A stretch of DNA of 6,276 nucleotides. It comes from Pseudodesulfovibrio sp. (GTDB lineage: Bacteria; Desulfobacterota; Desulfovibrionia; Desulfovibrionales; Desulfovibrionaceae). The position numbers and the translations under genes were made by a program. Shown one piece after another: positions 1 through 6,276 of this stretch. The DNA lies in contig JAFLJW010000095.1 of NCBI GenBank assembly GCA_022712815.1, positions 1 to 6,276 on the forward strand. Direction: 5' to 3'. The notes beneath the pieces were generated by a model. That model did not search any database. It was not told the DNA's origin and saw only the letters and a list, made by a program, of their open reading frames with translations. Numbering within the stretch: the first letter of the stretch is position 1; the number at the start of each line of letters is the position of its first letter.

Positions 1-1030
1 GTACATCGAAAAAGCCAATAAATACATTCTGATACAGTTCTATATAGTCCACGATGACTCCCTTGGCAGACGGCTGCAAGACCTTCTGATCAAAAAAGCC
101 GCCAAAGGCGTGCGCATCTATTTCCTTTACGACGAAGTCGGCTGTCACACCACGCCCACTACCTACTGGGATGCCCTGCGCGGTGCGGGTATTGATGCCC
201 GCCCCTTCCATACGACCAAAGGCCCAGGCAACCGCTTCCAGCTCAATTTCAGGAATCACCGCAAGATCGTGGTTGTGGACGGCCATACCGCCTTTGTCGG
301 CGGCCATAATGTCGGCGACGAATATCTTGGGATCACAAAGATATTCAAGGGCTGGCGCGATACGCACATGCGGATAACCGGCCCGGCGGTACTTGGCGTG
401 CAGGTCAATTTCGGCAAGGATTGGTACTGGGCGGCACAGGAAATTCTCGACCTTGACCTCTCCATGCCGAGCCATGCCGGGACCGCCGAAGTGATGGCCC
501 TTGGCACCGGCCCGGAAGACAAGCTGGAATCCTGCTCGCTCATGTTCATCCGGGCCATCGACGCTGCCCAGGACCGCTTCTGGATTGCAAGCCCCTACTT
601 CGTACCGGACAGCTCGGTGATGAAAGCCCTGCAACTGGCAGCCATGCGCGGCGTGGATATTCGCATCATGCTGCCCATGCAGCCGGACCACAAGATGGTC
701 TATCTGGCCAGTTTCGCCTGTCTGAAAGAGCTCGACCTGCCCGGCATCCGGGTCTATCGCTACAATGAAGGATTCCTGCACCAAAAAGTCTTTCTGGTTG
801 ACGACAATCTGGCTGGTATAGGTACAGCAAACCTCGATAACCGCTCGTTCAGGCTCAATTTCGAGATCACCATGCTCATTGAGGGCACACCGTTCTGCAA
901 AGAAATCGAGCAAATGTTCACCGCCGATTTCGCCCGTTGCATTGAAACCGGCCCCAATGAATACGACAAAAAGAACCTGATATACCAAACTGCTATCAAG
1001 TTTGCCCGTTTGCTTTCACCAATCCTCTAG
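1..1030 (+). CDS. cls: Cardiolipin synthase, phospholipase D family (5' end outside the window)
   Basis: Predicted membrane-associated enzyme that transfers a phosphatidyl group, in bacterial Cls typically joining two phosphatidylglycerols to give cardiolipin and glycerol. The reading frame is open from base 2, giving 342 visible residues. Both HKD catalytic motifs are present: HRKIVVVD at visible residues 86-93 (bases 257-280) followed by GHTAFVGGHNVGDEYLG, and HQKVFLVD at residues 260-267 (bases 779-802) followed by GTANLDNRSF. WRDTHMRITGPAV and DWYWA between them are also typical of the Cls family. Full-length enzymes are usually about 480 residues, so roughly 140 N-terminal residues, including the expected membrane helices, lie upstream of the window. 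A GTG at 110 is only an internal codon, because homologous sequence (YILIQFYIVHDD) continues before it. It converges on dapB and ends 15 bp before a shared terminator. The family is certain; exact substrate (ClsA-like or another PLD synthase) is inferred. Confidence 0.93.
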   Translation, partial: YIEKANKYILIQFYIVHDDSLGRRLQDLLIKKAAKGVRIYFLYDEVGCHTTPTTYWDALRGAGIDARPFHTTKGPGNRFQLNFRNHRKIVVVDGHTAFVGGHNVGDEYLGITKIFKGWRDTHMRITGPAVLGVQVNFGKDWYWAAQEILDLDLSMPSHAGTAEVMALGTGPEDKLESCSLMFIRAIDAAQDRFWIASPYFVPDSSVMKALQLAAMRGVDIRIMLPMQPDHKMVYLASFACLKELDLPGIRVYRYNEGFLHQKVFLVDDNLAGIGTANLDNRSFRLNFEITMLIEGTPFCKEIEQMFTADFARCIETGPNEYDKKNLIYQTAIKFARLLSPIL

Positions 1031-1045
1031 TCAACAATTGTCCAC

Positions 1046-1083
1046 AAAAAAAGGGAGCCTTTGTTTGAAGACTCCCTTTTTTT
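1046..1083. terminator. Bidirectional rho-independent terminator between cls and dapB
   Basis: A run of seven A (1046-1052), then GGGAG (1053-1057), pairs with CTCCC (1072-1076) followed by eight T (1077-1084). After one C/A mismatch (1058/1071) the stem continues with 1059-1062 against 1067-1070, closing a GTTT loop. Because the A-run and T-run are complementary, the structure reads as hairpin plus U-tract on either strand. It begins 15 bp after the cls stop and lies 16 bp beyond the dapB stop, so it fits as a shared terminator for the two convergent units. Confidence 0.92.
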
Positions 1084-1099
1084 TCATTTGTAATGACTT

Positions 1100-1879
1100 C
1101 TAGAAAATATCGGCCATGGCGTAGAGCTTTCCGGGCTTCTGTTTGTCCAGCCACTTGGCCGCACGCAATGCACCGGATGCAAAAGTTTCACGCGAATGGG
1201 CACGATGAGTGACCTCAATACGCTCGCCGGGACCGAAGAAATATATGGTATGATCGCCGACCACATCGCCGCCGCGCAAGGTCTGCACACCGATTTCCTT
1301 TTTCGGACGCTCACCGATAATGCCGTCACGGCAATGCTTTTTGACATCATCGTATTCCCAGCCACGGGCTTCGGACAGACAGGAAGCCAGCTTCAAGGCC
1401 GTGCCGCTTGGAGAATCCTTTTTCATCTTGTGATGCGTCTCGACCATCTCCATGTCGTAATCTTCGCCAAGGGCCTGAACCAGCGCGGGAAGGACCTTGA
1501 GCAACACATTAACGCCAACGGACATATTGGGAGCCCAGAACAGCGGGACATCCTTGGCAGAAATGGCAAGCTCGGCCTGCTGTTCCTTATTGAGGCCAGT
1601 GGTGCCGATGACGGCTGGATTGCCATGTTTTGCGGCAATTTTAGCCATGGCAACCGAAGATTCAGGGGAAGTGAAATCGATAATCACCGCACCCGGAACG
1701 CTTGGCAAAAGCTCTTCCAGACAATCAGAGGCAATGCAACCATCGTAATCAATGCCACCGGCATTACCTTCGCGCTCGCAAGCACCCACAAGATTCAACC
1801 CCTCATCCGCCAACGCCATGTTGACCAAGGTGTTGCCCATGCGGCCCTTGGCTCCCAGAATGACAACTTTGGTAGCCAT
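1100..1879 (-). CDS. dapB: 4-hydroxy-tetrahydrodipicolinate reductase
   Basis: Cytoplasmic NAD(P)H-dependent enzyme reducing 4-hydroxy-tetrahydrodipicolinate to tetrahydrodipicolinate in the diaminopimelate/lysine pathway, which supplies lysine and the peptidoglycan cross-linking residue. The 259-residue protein has the family's normal length. The N-terminal Rossmann fold carries GAKGRMG at residues 9-15, and IGTTG (91-95) and APNMSVGVN (116-124) follow. The DapB signature is intact: ETHHKMKKDSPSGTA at 147-161, with the catalytic pair H149/H150, K153, and the substrate-binding PSGT loop. The C-terminal FGPGERIEVTHRAHSR block (215-230) is also characteristic. The ATG at 1879 is chosen because it begins right at the Rossmann strand and has a good Shine-Dalgarno sequence. 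It is the last gene of the leftward group, 39 bp after ligA, and ends in the shared terminator. Nothing in it looks broken. Confidence 0.98.
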   Translation of the reverse strand: MATKVVILGAKGRMGNTLVNMALADEGLNLVGACEREGNAGGIDYDGCIASDCLEELLPSVPGAVIIDFTSPESSVAMAKIAAKHGNPAVIGTTGLNKEQQAELAISAKDVPLFWAPNMSVGVNVLLKVLPALVQALGEDYDMEMVETHHKMKKDSPSGTALKLASCLSEARGWEYDDVKKHCRDGIIGERPKKEIGVQTLRGGDVVGDHTIYFFGPGERIEVTHRAHSRETFASGALRAAKWLDKQKPGKLYAMADIF

Positions 1880-1885
1880 ACTGCT

Positions 1886-1892
1886 CTCCTTT
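1886..1892 (-). promoter_or_regulatory. Ribosome binding site of dapB
   Basis: On the minus strand AAAGGAG ends six bases before the dapB ATG, near-ideal spacing. It fixes the start at 1879 and is the clearest Shine-Dalgarno sequence in the window. The 39-bp gap it sits in (1880-1918) contains no hairpin, so read-through from ligA is expected. Confidence 0.85.
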
Positions 1893-1918
1893 AAAATATG
1901 TTGAAATCTCTTGATATG

Positions 1919-3979
1919 TTAAAAATCAAGCAAAGATCGCGGCTTCGATTTCGGCTTCAGACTTTGAATTAATTCCATAAAGGCCGCGAAGTCAATAATT
2001 TCAAGCCCAAGTTTTTCCGCCTTGGCGACCTTGGAACCTGATTTTTCACCTGCCACCACATAATCGACTTTTTTGGATATGGATTTTACCGCGCTGCCGC
2101 CCTGTTCTTCCACCAACGCCTGAGCCTGATCGCGGGTCATGTTCGGCAAACTACCGGTGAAGATGAAAACCTTGCCGGACAGAGACAATCCTTCGGCCCG
2201 CTGCGCCAAGGCACTCCCGCCCGTGGGCCAGAACTCGGCTTGCCGGAACCTTTCGCAGAGTTGCCTTGCCTCATCGCTCTGAAAAAATTCAAAGAGACTT
2301 TCGGCCACGATGGGACCAACGTCTTCAAGCTCCTGCAACTGATCACGAGTAACCAGACCGATCGCTTCCAGATTATCAAAATTATTGGCAAGGGTCCGCG
2401 CGGTCTGCTCTCCCACATGGCGAATACCCAGCCCGGCAATGAGCCGCCACAGCGGGGCCTTGGCCTTGGCCTTTTCCACCGCTGCAATAAACTTGTTGGC
2501 AGATTTATCACCCATCCGTTCGTATTTGAGCAGGTCTGTTTTCTTCAATGAGAACAAATCCGCAGGAGAAACAAGCACCGCATCCTCGGCCAGCCGCTGC
2601 ACCCATTTTTTGCCGACACCATCCATGTCCAGCCCGGCCTTGGACACAAAATGAATGATCCGCTGCACGGTCTTGGCCGGGCAAACATCATTGGTACAGC
2701 GCACGGCCTCGCCATCCACTCGCGCCTCGCTGTGGCAGACCGGACATTGTTTCGGAAAGCTGAATGGTTCCGCATTATCGAGACGCTTATCCATATCCAC
2801 GGAAAGTACCTGCGGGATGACATCCCCGGCACGCTGGATAAGCACGGTATCGCCAAGCCGGAAGTCCCGTTCTTCGATATATCCCTTGTTGTGCAGAGTC
2901 GCACTGGACACAACCACACCGGCAAGCTGCACCGGCTCAAGTTCGGCAACAGGCGTCAGCACACCGGTCCGGCCCACCTGAATTCGGATAGAATTAAGTT
3001 TTGTCCTGACCTGCTGGGCAGGGAATTTGAGGGCAAGCGCCCACCGGGGGGCGCGGGACGTAAAACCAAGCCCGCGCTGCATTTCAAGATTGTTTACCTT
3101 GGCAACAACACCGTCGATCTCAAAGGGAAGCGTGGCCCGACTCTCCATTAGAAACGTAAAATATTCAGCCACTTCCTGCTTGGACTTGCACAGTTTGGCC
3201 TCCGGCGGAACGGCAAATCCCAAGCCCTTGAGGCCCTGCATAATCTCTTTTTGAGTCATCCATGAAGATAATGACGCAGCCCATTCAACCACACCAATGC
3301 CGTAAGCCATGAAACGAATTGGTCTGGACGCCGCAACTTTCGGATCGAGTTGACGGATGGACCCGGCGGCCGCGTTGCGCGGGTTGGCAAAAATCTTGCC
3401 CCCGGCCTCGGCCTGCCGCTGATTAAGAGCGGCAAAATCCTTGTTGGATATGACGACTTCACCCCGGACTTCCAGCAAATCAGGAATCGTTGAGCCTTGC
3501 AAGGTCAACGGAAGATTCAGGACCGTCCGCAGATTGTGGGTGACATCCTCGCCAATGCGGCCATCACCACGCGTGGCGGCCCGGACGAACCGCCCCTTCT
3601 CGTAGATGACCTCAAGGGCCAGACCATCCATCTTGGGATCGGCCCAATATGCCACGTCATCGTTGCCGATTCCCTTGCTCACACGGTCAGTGAATGCAAA
3701 CCACTCTTCCAGATTCATGGCGTTATCAAGGCTGTACATGCGCATGGCATGTTCATATGGCACAAAGCCATCAGCAGGCTTGCCACCTACCCGCCGGGTG
3801 GGAGAATTGGGATCGTCCAGTTCCGGGTGGACTTCTTCAAGAGCGACAAGTTCCCGGAACAGGACATCATACTCTGCGTCCGTAATTTCCGGGTCGTCAA
3901 GAACGTAATAGCGATGGTTGTGATACTCAAGTTTTTCGCGCAACAAAGCAGCACGCTTGATAACGTCAGGAGAAAGCAT
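1919..3979 (-). CDS. ligA: NAD+-dependent DNA ligase
   Basis: Seals 5'-phosphate/3'-hydroxyl nicks in duplex DNA using NAD+ as AMP donor, in lagging-strand joining and excision repair. The 686-residue protein has the usual full bacterial domain set. The N-terminal Ia NAD+-binding region includes YHNHRYYVLDDPEITDAEYD (19-38). The adenylation domain follows, with the AMP-accepting lysine K116 in KMDG, then TRGDGRIGEDVT (136-147), GEVVI (173-177), EIDGVVAK (287-294) and RAPRWALALKFPA (309-321). The OB fold contains QVGRTGVLTPVAELEPV (334-350). The zinc finger has four cysteines, C412, C415, C428 and C433. A helix-hairpin-helix region (about 450-565) includes GLGIRHVGEQTA. A C-terminal BRCT domain spans about 597-672, starting LSLSGKVFIFTG. 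The ATG at 3979 is the first possible start after an in-frame stop upstream, and it is 24 bp from the stop of the channel gene. No good Shine-Dalgarno sequence precedes it, so translational coupling is possible. Complete and apparently functional. Confidence 0.98.
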   Translation of the reverse strand: MLSPDVIKRAALLREKLEYHNHRYYVLDDPEITDAEYDVLFRELVALEEVHPELDDPNSPTRRVGGKPADGFVPYEHAMRMYSLDNAMNLEEWFAFTDRVSKGIGNDDVAYWADPKMDGLALEVIYEKGRFVRAATRGDGRIGEDVTHNLRTVLNLPLTLQGSTIPDLLEVRGEVVISNKDFAALNQRQAEAGGKIFANPRNAAAGSIRQLDPKVAASRPIRFMAYGIGVVEWAASLSSWMTQKEIMQGLKGLGFAVPPEAKLCKSKQEVAEYFTFLMESRATLPFEIDGVVAKVNNLEMQRGLGFTSRAPRWALALKFPAQQVRTKLNSIRIQVGRTGVLTPVAELEPVQLAGVVVSSATLHNKGYIEERDFRLGDTVLIQRAGDVIPQVLSVDMDKRLDNAEPFSFPKQCPVCHSEARVDGEAVRCTNDVCPAKTVQRIIHFVSKAGLDMDGVGKKWVQRLAEDAVLVSPADLFSLKKTDLLKYERMGDKSANKFIAAVEKAKAKAPLWRLIAGLGIRHVGEQTARTLANNFDNLEAIGLVTRDQLQELEDVGPIVAESLFEFFQSDEARQLCERFRQAEFWPTGGSALAQRAEGLSLSGKVFIFTGSLPNMTRDQAQALVEEQGGSAVKSISKKVDYVVAGEKSGSKVAKAEKLGLEIIDFAAFMELIQSLKPKSKPRSLLDF

Positions 3980-4003
3980 AAATTTATTCAGTCCGGTAAG
4001 GTG

Positions 4004-5038
4004 TTAAATGATCTTCTTTATTTCGCTCAAGTTGACCTGCTTGCCGACAGCAAGCAACGTGTCATAGGCATTGATGACTTCCTTGGGACCAGGATTAAAG
4101 ACCATCTCGCCCGACCCTTTCTTGATGGCGATAATAATCAGGTTGAACCGTGGTCTGATCTTGGATTCGATGAGGTCCAGGCTGACAAGCTCGGATTCAG
4201 GAGTAACTTCAAGTTCCTCCATCTGCAAGTCAATTCCGCCGCGCACCGCAAGCTCGATAAAATTGGTCACCGTGGGGCGAAGCACATTTTGCGCCATACG
4301 CAAGCCTCCGATATAATGCGGCAACACAACCCTGTCAGCTCCGGCCAGCTCCAGCCGGGAGATGTGACTTTTATCACCGGCGCGGGCAACAATATTGATA
4401 TCCGGGTTCAATTGCCGGGCCGTCAATGTCACATAAACATTGGCAGCCTCACTGGACAGAGCCGAAATAAGTGATTTGGCATGCAGCAAACCGGCACTCA
4501 TGAGTACCTCGTCGCTCGTGGCATCACCGTCGATGCACAAAATCCCATCCTGCTCCATCTTGGAAATGAGTTCCACTGTCTGCTCGATAACCACGACATC
4601 ATGTCCTTCAGCCCTGATTTCCCGGACAACTATACTGCCGATACGACCATATCCACAGACGATAAAATGCTTCCTCAACTTACCTATTTCTTTCATCATC
4701 TTGTGCTTACCCCACAATATTTGCAAACGTCCATCAATCAAAATCTGCGCGAACGCACCAGCGATATAAACGAAGCCACCAACACCGGCCATGATCAGGA
4801 ATGCGGTGAACATACGCCCCTCTTCCGAGAGATGGTTCACTTCCATGAAGCCGACAGTGGAAAGGGTGATGACCACCATGTAGAAGGAACTGGCAAAATC
4901 CCAGTCCTCATAACCTACATAAAATCCGATACCCACTCCGAAGATTATCATAAGGTACACTATACCAAGGATAATACTCCAGAGCGTGCCAAGCTTTGCT
5001 TTCAGGCGTAGCATTCGTCGATGGATTATATTCCGCAT
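4004..5038 (-). CDS. Two-TM potassium channel with RCK (TrkA-N/TrkA-C) domain
   Basis: Predicted inner-membrane ion channel of the MthK type, whose cytoplasmic RCK ring gates the pore in response to ligands such as Ca2+ or nucleotides (family knowledge). Numbered from the preferred ATG at 5038 (344 residues): TM1 about 19-41, a re-entrant pore helix and filter about 49-67, TM2 about 75-102 with a GVGG hinge (85-88). An RCK_N Rossmann domain starts at HFIVCGYGRIG (124-134), has VVVIE (148-152) as the second strand and continues to about 240. A TrkA-C-like domain spans about 272-340. The filter reads TVGFME (61-66) where the K+ consensus is TVGYGD, so potassium selectivity is inferred rather than shown. 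The frame stays open to a TTG at 5071 (355 residues), but that has no ribosome binding site, whereas ATG 5038 follows GGAG closely. It lies 92 bp after uvrB and 24 bp before ligA. A role as a TrkA-like regulator alone is unlikely given the built-in pore. Confidence 0.9.
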   Translation of the reverse strand: MRNIIHRRMLRLKAKLGTLWSIILGIVYLMIIFGVGIGFYVGYEDWDFASSFYMVVITLSTVGFMEVNHLSEEGRMFTAFLIMAGVGGFVYIAGAFAQILIDGRLQILWGKHKMMKEIGKLRKHFIVCGYGRIGSIVVREIRAEGHDVVVIEQTVELISKMEQDGILCIDGDATSDEVLMSAGLLHAKSLISALSSEAANVYVTLTARQLNPDINIVARAGDKSHISRLELAGADRVVLPHYIGGLRMAQNVLRPTVTNFIELAVRGGIDLQMEELEVTPESELVSLDLIESKIRPRFNLIIIAIKKGSGEMVFNPGPKEVINAYDTLLAVGKQVNLSEIKKII

Positions 5039-5042
5039 AATT

Positions 5043-5046
5043 CTCC
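5043..5046 (-). promoter_or_regulatory. Ribosome binding site deciding the channel start
   Basis: On the minus strand TTGGAGAATT precedes ATG 5038, with GGAG four bases from the start codon. The spacing is a little short but usable. No comparable purine-rich site precedes the alternative TTG at 5071 or the next internal ATG at 5014, so this site supports the 344-residue form. Confidence 0.55.
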
Positions 5047-5094
5047 AACTCGTTGAAAGACAATTCCGCAAAAATATCTAAAGAATACGTACAA

Positions 5095-5117
5095 CAAAAC
5101 AACCAGAATCAAAACAA
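5095..5117. repeat. Short direct repeat CAAAACAA x2
   Basis: The 8-bp word CAAAACAA occurs at 5095-5102 and again at 5110-5117, 15 bp start to start (TTGTTTTG on the minus, coding strand). It lies upstream of the channel gene, where a regulator site could sit. In such A/C-skewed sequence a chance repeat is quite possible, and no known operator is recognised. Confidence 0.35.
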
Positions 5118-5130
5118 TTTAAGCAGCCCC

Positions 5131-6276
5131 TTACCCCAACTCAAAGATACGCTCACGGAGCAAGGCAACGCGGTCCCTGAGTTCCGCTGCCCGCTCAAAT
5201 TCCAATTCTTTGGCAGACTCACGCATTTCTCGCTCCAGCCGCTTGATGATCTTCTTCAGCTTTTTGGGGTCCGAGCCATAGTCTGCACTGCTCTCGGCGG
5301 CCATGCCCAGTCCGCCGGAATCGCCACCACTTTCAAGATCCCCTAACAGATTGCCCAGGCTCTTGCGAATGGTTGTCGGCGTAATACCGTGCTCGATATT
5401 GTGCGCCTGCTGCTTCTCCCGTCTGCGCTGTGTCGCATCCATTGCCTCGGCCATGGATTTGGTGGTCACATCGGCGTACAGGATAACCCGGCCATCCACA
5501 TTGCGGGAAGCCCGTCCGAAAGTCTGAATGAGCGACCGGGCGGATCGAAGGAATCCTTCCTTGTCCGCATCAAGAATCGCCACCAAAGAAACTTCGGGGA
5601 TATCAAGCCCCTCTCGCAAAAGGTTGATACCAACCAAAACAAAAAAATCGCCCTGACGAAGTGCCTGGAGAATCGCCATGCGCTCCAGTGTGTCGATATC
5701 CGAGTGCAGGTATCTCGACGGAACGCCCATCGTATTCAGATAGTCGTTCAGGTCCTCGGACATGCGCTTGGTCAGCGTGGTCACCAGAACCCTTTCATCC
5801 CTTATTTGTCTTTTTTTACACTCTGAGAGCAAATCGTCAATCTGTCCGTGCACTTTTCGTACTTCGACTTCAGGATCAACCAGCCCCGTGGGGCGGATAA
5901 TCTGCTCCACAATAACACCTTGGGCAAGGTCCATCTCCAGATGTCCGGGCGTTGCCGAGACATAGACGGCCTGATGAATTCTCTCTTGAAATTCCTTATA
6001 ATCCAAGGGTCTGTTATCAAGAGCAGAAGGCAGACGGAATCCGAAATCAACCAAAGTGGTCTTGCGCGAACGGTCCCCTTTGTACATGCCGCCGACTTGC
6101 GGCAGGGCCAGATGGGACTCATCGGCGAACAAAATAAAATCTTCGGGAAAATAGTCGAGCAATGTTGCAGGTGGCTCTCCCTCGGTCCGCCCGTCAAGAT
6201 GGCGCGAGTAGTTTTCGATACCGTTGCAATACCCCAGCTCTTCGATGGTTTCGAGATCGTACATGGTCCGCTGTTC
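5131..6276 (-). CDS. uvrB: Excinuclease ABC subunit B, C-terminal part (5' end outside the window)
   Basis: UvrB is the damage-verifying helicase-like subunit of nucleotide excision repair; it receives the lesion from UvrA and recruits UvrC for incision. The visible 381 residues are the C-terminal portion of a protein usually about 670 long. The frame is open to the window edge (EQRT before the first visible Met), matching conserved UvrB sequence. Seen in order: GYCNGIENYSRHLDGR (15-30), helicase motif DESH (52-55), YVSATPG (105-111), EQIIRPTGL (124-132), VLVTTLTKRM (163-172), YLHSDIDTLER (189-199), GINLLREGLDIPEVSL (216-231), and motif VI as QTFGRASRN (251-259) with its arginine finger positions. 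A glycine/serine-rich linker (about 311-334) leads to the C-terminal UVR coiled-coil domain (about 338-377), which contacts UvrC. The DNA-binding beta-hairpin and Walker A motif are upstream of the window. No frame disruption is visible. Confidence 0.98.
   Translation of the reverse strand, partial: EQRTMYDLETIEELGYCNGIENYSRHLDGRTEGEPPATLLDYFPEDFILFADESHLALPQVGGMYKGDRSRKTTLVDFGFRLPSALDNRPLDYKEFQERIHQAVYVSATPGHLEMDLAQGVIVEQIIRPTGLVDPEVEVRKVHGQIDDLLSECKKRQIRDERVLVTTLTKRMSEDLNDYLNTMGVPSRYLHSDIDTLERMAILQALRQGDFFVLVGINLLREGLDIPEVSLVAILDADKEGFLRSARSLIQTFGRASRNVDGRVILYADVTTKSMAEAMDATQRRREKQQAHNIEHGITPTTIRKSLGNLLGDLESGGDSGGLGMAAESSADYGSDPKKLKKIIKRLEREMRESAKELEFERAAELRDRVALLRERIFELG

Larger units (their letters stand above)
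5039..5130 (-). other. AT-rich intergenic gap between uvrB and the channel gene
   Basis: This 92-bp stretch is the largest gene-free interval on the minus strand and clearly richer in A and T than the flanking genes. I see no hairpin plus T-run that would terminate uvrB, and no promoter better than weak partial matches. It could contain a promoter for the channel-ligA-dapB group or be a plain operon spacer. It holds the short direct repeat listed separately. Confidence 0.5.

Noticed and set aside
110..1030. GTG at 110 as a true start of the cardiolipin synthase gene
   Set aside because: The frame stays open to the left edge and encodes family-typical sequence before this codon, so the gene is cut by the window edge, not started here.
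1196..1894. A 232-codon plus-strand open frame antisense to dapB
   Set aside because: It is wholly opposite dapB, whose catalytic motifs are intact. The antisense protein has no recognisable features.
2238..2251. Search for a mobile element, CRISPR array, tRNA or phage remnant
   Set aside because: Almost the whole window is occupied by five housekeeping genes, the gaps are under 100 bp, and no repeats or RNA-like folds beyond the terminator were seen.
3497..4474. A 325-codon plus-strand open frame antisense to the ligA 5' end and the channel 3' end
   Set aside because: It lies opposite two well-supported genes across their junction, has no recognisable domain, and its composition is that of a reversed coding strand. 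It is a shadow open frame.
5082..5112. Possible sigma-70-like promoter on the minus strand (TTGATT at 5107-5112 and TATTCT at 5082-5087)
   Set aside because: Each hexamer matches consensus at only four of six positions and the spacer is 19 bp, longer than usual. AT-rich sequence gives such matches easily.
6262..6264. ATG at 6264 as the start of a short UvrB
   Set aside because: The frame continues with EQRT to the edge, as in normal UvrB, and the Walker A and DNA-binding regions would be missing. The gene is simply truncated by the window.

Overview
The window looks like an ordinary chromosomal housekeeping segment of a free-living Gram-negative bacterium of moderate GC. The gene content, the protein wording (KMDG-type LigA, a MthK-like channel with a TVGFME filter) and the gene order suggest a sulfate reducer of the Desulfovibrionales (Desulfovibrio/Pseudodesulfovibrio type). 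This taxonomic guess rests on general impression, not on a database comparison.

Layout: two convergent blocks meet at about 1045-1085. On the plus strand the window opens inside a cardiolipin synthase-like phospholipase D protein (to 1030), with its N-terminal third missing. On the minus strand, reading leftwards from the right edge, are the C-terminal part of uvrB (6276 to 5131), a two-helix potassium channel with a cytoplasmic RCK/TrkA module (5038 to 4004), NAD+-dependent DNA ligase ligA (3979 to 1919) and 4-hydroxy-tetrahydrodipicolinate reductase dapB (1879 to 1100). A symmetrical A-run/hairpin/T-run at 1046-1083 can terminate transcription from both sides.

The channel, ligA and dapB genes are 24 and 39 bp apart with no terminator between them, so they probably form one transcription unit. 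A 92-bp AT-rich gap separates uvrB from the channel gene and could hold a promoter or simply be a spacer. Functionally, UvrB recognises and verifies DNA lesions in nucleotide excision repair, and LigA seals the nick left after repair synthesis or Okazaki-fragment processing. DapB works in lysine/meso-diaminopimelate synthesis, the channel in ion homeostasis, and the cardiolipin synthase in membrane phospholipid synthesis.

I found no mobile element, CRISPR array, tRNA, rRNA or riboswitch, and no convincing new system. The points most worth a second look are the altered selectivity filter of the channel, its position between two DNA-repair genes, and a small direct repeat in the gap upstream of it.
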